From Faecalicatena orotica (GTDB taxonomy: Bacteria; Bacillota; Clostridia; Lachnospirales; Lachnospiraceae), in contig NZ_QGDL01000009.1 in the NCBI RefSeq assembly GCF_003149245.1, forward strand, positions 1-64,000: a DNA stretch of 64,000 nt. Reading direction: 5' to 3'. Below the pieces are notes generated by a model. It was not told the DNA's origin and did not search any database. It saw only the letters and a list, made by a program, of their open reading frames with translations. The first letter of the stretch is position 1, and each line of letters opens with the position of its first letter. Shown here piece after piece: positions 60,188 through 64,000 of the stretch. The position numbers and the translations under genes are program-made.

Positions 60188-62440
60188 ATGAGTATACAGG
60201 ATAGTTTGCAGCAGAAATTAGGAAGAGTAATAGCGGAGGCGTCGAATGAAGAGATTTATTCGGCTCTTTTAAAGATTGTACAGGAGATGGCTAAGGGGAA
60301 GGAACGCCCGGAGAAAAAGAAAAAACTGTATTACATATCGGCAGAATTTTTGATCGGTAAACTACTTTCCAATAATATGATCAACCTCGGGATTTACAAT
60401 GAAGTCAGGGATGTACTGGCGGCAAATGGGAAGGATATCTGCGAGATAGAAGAAGTGGAGCCGGAGCCGTCCCTTGGAAACGGGGGGCTTGGACGCCTGG
60501 CAGCCTGTTTTCTGGATTCTATTTCCACATTGGGATTGAGCGGTGACGGGATTGGGCTGAATTACCACCTCGGGCTTTTTAAACAGGAGTTTGAAAATGA
60601 ACTCCAGAAGGAGACTCCAAATCCGTGGATTGAGAATGAAAGCTGGCTCGTGAAGACGGATGTGAGCTACCCGGTTTCCTTTAAGGGAATGACTCTGAAT
60701 TCCAGAATGTACGATATTGAAGTGACCGGATACAATAATATGACGAATAAACTTCACCTGTTTGATGTGGAAACTGTGGATGAGGATATTGTGGAAAACG
60801 GGATTGATTTTGACAAGGAGGATATCGAAAAGAACCTGACCCTGTTCTTATATCCGGATGACAGTGATGAAAAGGGGCGTCTCCTGCGAATTTACCAGCA
60901 GTATTTTATGGTAAGCAACGGTGCCAGACTGATTCTGGATGAATGTACGGCGAAAGGCTGCAGCCTCTATGACCTGCCGGATTATGCCGTGATCCAGATC
61001 AATGATACCCATCCGACAATGGTGATTCCGGAACTGATCCGCCTTTTGATGGAGAGGGGGATGGAAATGGATGACGCGATCGGCGTGGTTTCCCGTACCT
61101 GTGCATACACAAACCATACGATTCTGGCCGAGGCACTGGAAAAATGGCCGCTCGGATATCTGAAAAAGGTAGTGCCGCAGCTGGTACCGATTATCGAAGT
61201 GCTGGACGACAAGGTGCGGAGAAAATATGCGGACGAAAGTGTGGCAGTGATCGACAGGAACGACACCGTACATATGGCACATATCGATATCCATTATGGG
61301 TTCAGTGTGAATGGGGTTGCCGCACTGCATACAGAAATATTAAAACAGAACGAGCTGAATAACTTTTACAAGATTTATCCGGAGAAATTCAACAACAAGA
61401 CGAACGGAATTACGTTTAGAAGATGGCTGCTTCACTGCAACCCGCTCCTGACAGAGATGCTGGACTTTATTATAGGAAAAGGATACCGTTCAGATGCAAA
61501 ACAGCTGGAGCGCCTGTTGAATTTCAGGGGGGACCAGAACGTACTGAGCCGCCTGCAGGAGATTAAAAAAGCGAATAAGGAAAAACTCTGTGAATATCTT
61601 ATGGAAACACAAGGGATAAAGCTGAATTCGGATTCCATTTTTGACATTCAGGTAAAACGCCTCCATGAGTACAAACGCCAGCAGATGAATGCGCTCTACG
61701 TTATCCACAAGTATCTGGAAATTAAAGCAGGAAAACTTCCGGCTACACCGATTACCGTAATCTTCGGTGCAAAAGCAGCTCCGGCCTATATCATTGCAAA
61801 AGACATCATCCACCTGATCCTGTGCCTGCAGGAAGTTATCAACAACGACCCGGAAGTCAGCCCGTATCTCAAGGTGGTCATGGTGGAAAACTATAACGTA
61901 ACAAAAGCAGAAAAACTGATTCCGGCATGCGACATATCCGAGCAGATATCCCTCGCATCCAAAGAGGCAAGCGGAACCGGCAACATGAAATTCATGCTCA
62001 ACGGAGCAGTAACACTCGGAACCGACGATGGTGCAAACGTCGAAATCCACGAACTGGTCGGCGATGAAAACATCTTCGTATTCGGCGCATCCAGCGACGA
62101 AGTCATTGAACATTACGCAAAAGCAGACTACATCTCCCGCGAGTATTACGAAAAAGACGCCGACATCAAAGCCGCGGTAGACTTTATCACCAGCGAAAAA
62201 GTACTCGCTGTAGGAAACGCAGAAAACCTGACAAGACTTCAGAACGAACTCCTGAAAAAAGACTGGTTCATGACACTGCTCGATTTCAAGGCATATGCAA
62301 AGAAAAAAGAAGAAGCATTCAAAGCTTACGAAAACAAAAACGAGTGGGCAAAGAAAATGCTGGTAAATATAGCGAAAGCAGGATACTTTTCCTCAGATCG
62401 TACAATAGAAGAATATAATAGAGATATCTGGAAACTATAA
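60188..62440 (+). CDS. glgP: Glycogen/alpha-glucan phosphorylase
   Basis: This 750-residue GT35 enzyme releases glucose 1-phosphate from glycogen or maltodextrin with phosphate. Marks are [56 protein letters not shown], and the PLP signature [15 protein letters not shown], with the PLP lysine, followed by TDDGANVEI. At 750 residues it is shorter than the E. coli enzyme (about 815) but all catalytic blocks are intact. The maltodextrin-type ABC operon follows, which suits use of imported glucans. In the last quarter, codon choice shifts toward C-ending codons. Confidence 0.94.
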   Translation: MSIQDSLQQKLGRVIAEASNEEIYSALLKIVQEMAKGKERPEKKKKLYYISAEFLIGKLLSNNMINLGIYNEVRDVLAANGKDICEIEEVEPEPSLGNGGLGRLAACFLDSISTLGLSGDGIGLNYHLGLFKQEFENELQKETPNPWIENESWLVKTDVSYPVSFKGMTLNSRMYDIEVTGYNNMTNKLHLFDVETVDEDIVENGIDFDKEDIEKNLTLFLYPDDSDEKGRLLRIYQQYFMVSNGARLILDECTAKGCSLYDLPDYAVIQINDTHPTMVIPELIRLLMERGMEMDDAIGVVSRTCAYTNHTILAEALEKWPLGYLKKVVPQLVPIIEVLDDKVRRKYADESVAVIDRNDTVHMAHIDIHYGFSVNGVAALHTEILKQNELNNFYKIYPEKFNNKTNGITFRRWLLHCNPLLTEMLDFIIGKGYRSDAKQLERLLNFRGDQNVLSRLQEIKKANKEKLCEYLMETQGIKLNSDSIFDIQVKRLHEYKRQQMNALYVIHKYLEIKAGKLPATPITVIFGAKAAPAYIIAKDIIHLILCLQEVINNDPEVSPYLKVVMVENYNVTKAEKLIPACDISEQISLASKEASGTGNMKFMLNGAVTLGTDDGANVEIHELVGDENIFVFGASSDEVIEHYAKADYISREYYEKDADIKAAVDFITSEKVLAVGNAENLTRLQNELLKKDWFMTLLDFKAYAKKKEEAFKAYENKNEWAKKMLVNIAKAGYFSSDRTIEEYNRDIWKL

Positions 62441-62442
62441 AG

Positions 62443-62484
62443 AGGTACACCACAAAAGTCAAAAAGGTGCACCACTGAAGTTAA
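62443..62484 (+). repeat. Pair of short direct repeats after glgP
   Basis: AGGTACACCACAAAAGTCAA (62443-62462) and AGGTGCACCACTGAAGTTAA (62465-62484) match at 16 of 20 positions. They directly abut the 21-bp hairpin. They may be remnants of a mobile sequence or protein-binding repeats. Confidence 0.4.
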
Positions 62485-62527
62485 TTCGGGACGTAGCCTT
62501 TCTGCAAAAGGCTACGTCCCGAATTAA
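62481..62527 (+). terminator. 21-bp perfect hairpin between glgP and the ABC operon
   Basis: Left arm 62481-62501 and right arm 62507-62527 are perfect inverse copies with a five-base loop (CTGCA); GTTTTATC follows. It probably ends glgP transcripts. Such a long perfect stem is more than a terminator needs. The right arm lies 24 bp before the start of the next gene. Confidence 0.7.
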
Positions 62528-62550
62528 GTTTTATCATTAGGAGGATAAGT

Positions 62551-63900
62551 ATGAAGAGCAAGAAGGTTTTATCAGCGATTCTGGCGGCGTCTATGCTTGC
62601 CGGGCTCTGCACCGGATGTGCGGGGAAAAAATCGGAATCTGCCGGTTCGAAGGAGGACAAGGGCAGTGTATACTACTTGAGTTTTAAGCCGGAACAGGCG
62701 AAGCAGTGGGAGAAGGTCGCGAAGGAATATACGGAGGAAACCGGTGTGCAGGTAAAGGTCCAGACTGCGGCGGCAGGCACGTATGAACAGACTCTGAAAT
62801 CTGAGATTGCTAAGAAGGACGCACCTACGATTTTTCAGGTGAATGGCCCGGTCGGATATCAGAACTGGAAGGATTACTGCATGGATCTTGCAGACACGAA
62901 GCTGTATACGTGGCTGAACGATAAGGACATGGCGATCAAGGGGAAGGGTGACGGTGTATATGCGATCCCTTATGCCGTGGAAGGATACGGAATTATCTAC
63001 AATGAGGAGATTATGGATAAATATACGGCAATGGACGGGGCAAAGGTTAAGTCCGTGGATGAGATTAAAAACTTCAAGACGCTGAAGGAAGTTGTAGAGG
63101 ATATGACAGCTAAGAAGGACCAGCTTGGAATCAGCGGTGTGTTCGCTTCTACTTCGTTTTCGCCCGGCGAGGACTGGAGGTGGCAGACGCATCTGATGAA
63201 TGTACCGGTTTATTATGAATATAAAGATGAAAATGTGACTGATGAGAATGCGATCAGTTTTAAATACAATGAGGAATTTAAAAATATTTTTGACCTGTAT
63301 CTGAACAATTCTACGACGGAACCGGCGATGCTTGGCTCTAAAACGGTTTCTGACTCGATGGCTGAGTTTGCGCTCGGCAAGGCTGCAATGGTGCAGAACG
63401 GCAACTGGGCATGGGGAGATATCAGAGGCGTGGAAGGAAATACAGTTAAGGAAGATAAGATTAAATATCTGCCAATTTATACCGGGATAGAGGGTGAAGA
63501 GAAACAGGGCCTGTGTATTGGCGGTGAAAATTATCTCTGTGTGAATGATAAGGTTTCAGAGGCAGACAAGAAGGCTTCCATCGATTTTATTGAGTGGCTG
63601 TTTGGTAGTGAGGAAGGAAAGGAAGAGGTCGCAGAGCAGCTGGGATTCATTACGCCGTTCAATACGTTTGAAGAAGACCAGAAACCGACCGATCCTCTGG
63701 CACAGGAGGTCATCCGGTATATGGAAAATCAGGACCTGACGAATCTCTCATGGGATTTCCAGACATTCCCTAGCCAGACCTTTAAAGATAACCTGGGAGC
63801 ATCACTGCTCGAATATGCGACAGGGAATAAGCAGTGGGATGCGGTTGTTTCGGATTGTGTGGAGGACTGGAAGATCGAAAAAGAAGCGGCAGCCGAGTAG
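62551..63900 (+). CDS. Maltodextrin-type ABC transporter solute-binding lipoprotein
   Basis: This 449-residue lipoprotein has a signal peptide and lipobox (LAGLCTGC, Cys near 23). The MalE-type domain opens VYYLSFKPEQAKQWEKVAKEY and has YAIPYAVEGYGIIYNEEI, AMVQNGNWAWGDI and CIGGENYLCVND. It captures an alpha-glucan oligosaccharide or another sugar. The AGGAGG site is good. The permease genes presumably follow; only the first codons of one are in the window. A placement after glgP supports glucan use. Confidence 0.9.
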   Translation: MKSKKVLSAILAASMLAGLCTGCAGKKSESAGSKEDKGSVYYLSFKPEQAKQWEKVAKEYTEETGVQVKVQTAAAGTYEQTLKSEIAKKDAPTIFQVNGPVGYQNWKDYCMDLADTKLYTWLNDKDMAIKGKGDGVYAIPYAVEGYGIIYNEEIMDKYTAMDGAKVKSVDEIKNFKTLKEVVEDMTAKKDQLGISGVFASTSFSPGEDWRWQTHLMNVPVYYEYKDENVTDENAISFKYNEEFKNIFDLYLNNSTTEPAMLGSKTVSDSMAEFALGKAAMVQNGNWAWGDIRGVEGNTVKEDKIKYLPIYTGIEGEEKQGLCIGGENYLCVNDKVSEADKKASIDFIEWLFGSEEGKEEVAEQLGFITPFNTFEEDQKPTDPLAQEVIRYMENQDLTNLSWDFQTFPSQTFKDNLGASLLEYATGNKQWDAVVSDCVEDWKIEKEAAAE

Positions 63901-63930
63901 ACATGTTCCACATGCAAGTAGTATAAAAAA

Positions 63931-63968
63931 TGCAGAAGCAGGCGGGAGTGTTTTCGTCTGTTTCTGCA
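63931..63968 (+). other. Stem-loop between binding-protein and permease genes
   Basis: TGCAGAAGCAGGCG pairs with CGTCTGTTTCTGCA (14 bp, two GU pairs). There is no T-run. This matches the stem-loops commonly found after ABC binding-protein genes that raise binding-protein expression relative to the permeases. Confidence 0.6.
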
Positions 63969-63989
63969 TAATCAAACAGGAGGAACAGG

Positions 63990-64000
63990 ATGCAGAAAGC
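63990..64000 (+). CDS. Start of the next gene, probably an ABC permease (truncated by window)
   Basis: ATGCAGAAA with an AGGAGGAA site ten bases upstream starts here and runs off the window after three full codons. Its identity as a MalF-type permease is inferred only from its place after a binding-protein gene. Confidence 0.5.

Noticed and set aside
61490-62113. A 207-codon minus-strand open frame inside glgP
   Set aside because: It is the shadow of C-rich codons in glgP; the peptide is Cys/Phe-rich and resembles no protein.
1-64000. CRISPR arrays, tRNA, rRNA, prophage
   Set aside because: No regularly spaced direct repeats, no tRNA-like cloverleaf with a TTCGA-type arm, no rRNA blocks and no structural phage genes were seen.

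Overview
The window looks like a chromosomal segment of a gut Firmicute of the Lachnospiraceae type. Supporting signs are mid-range GC, strong AGGAGG ribosome sites, TTGACA/TATAAT promoters, many binding-protein-dependent sugar ABC importers paired with AraC/LacI/GntR regulators, an AAA-ATPase/PD-(D/E)XK protein of a type common in gut anaerobes, and B. subtilis-like families. No phage, CRISPR array, rRNA or tRNA was found. The genus is not determined.

Layout. 1-300: 5' end of an IS transposase with a guarding terminator. 464-4185: a membrane-stress operon equivalent to B. subtilis ydjG-ydjH-ydjI, without an adjacent pspA. 4280-8872 (minus): a complete oxidative pentose phosphate operon, pgl-gnd-zwf-rpiA, from a near-consensus promoter carrying two inverted-repeat operators. 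9365-15668: an unknown exported protein, an NhaC antiporter coupled to a C39-fold protein, a TetR/methyltransferase pair, and asnA. 15809-16101: a very large imperfect palindrome.

16342-21025 encodes a FAH-fold hydrolase, an IclR regulator, a PfkB kinase, acylating acetaldehyde dehydrogenase and 4-hydroxy-2-oxovalerate aldolase. The two transcription units carry the same 31-bp candidate operator. 21022-37682 is a long carbohydrate island: AraC regulator, solute-binding lipoprotein, MATE exporter fused to an unknown domain, two NodB-fold proteins, a free copy of the unknown domain, IlvD/Edd dehydratase, SDR, a protein with an internally duplicated unknown domain, GH4 glycosidase, 2-hydroxyacid dehydrogenase, AgaS-like SIS protein, GntR regulator, two ABC permeases and a class II aldolase. 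Binding protein and permeases are 12 kb apart in one co-oriented array, so I read it as one import-and-catabolism system for an unidentified glycan or sugar acid. This is the strongest candidate for an undescribed system.

37742-44521 holds an NTF2-like/3-alpha-HSDH-like SDR pair with a divergent MocR regulator, the AAA/nuclease-like protein, and a LacI regulator fused to a complete MalE-type solute-binding domain. 44833-55505 is a second sugar island: AraC regulator, three divergent UroD-superfamily proteins (a fold that includes corrinoid O-demethylases), SGNH esterase, an RbsABC-type importer and a rhamnose mutarotase. Import and demethylation of a methylated sugar or glycoside is a testable hypothesis. 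55506-56261 has no gene but has a strong promoter and terminator hairpins, so it may be an RNA gene. The end carries a WYL regulator, an acidic-tailed membrane protein, a PHP phosphoesterase, an AraC regulator, glgP, and the start of a maltodextrin-type ABC operon that runs off the window.
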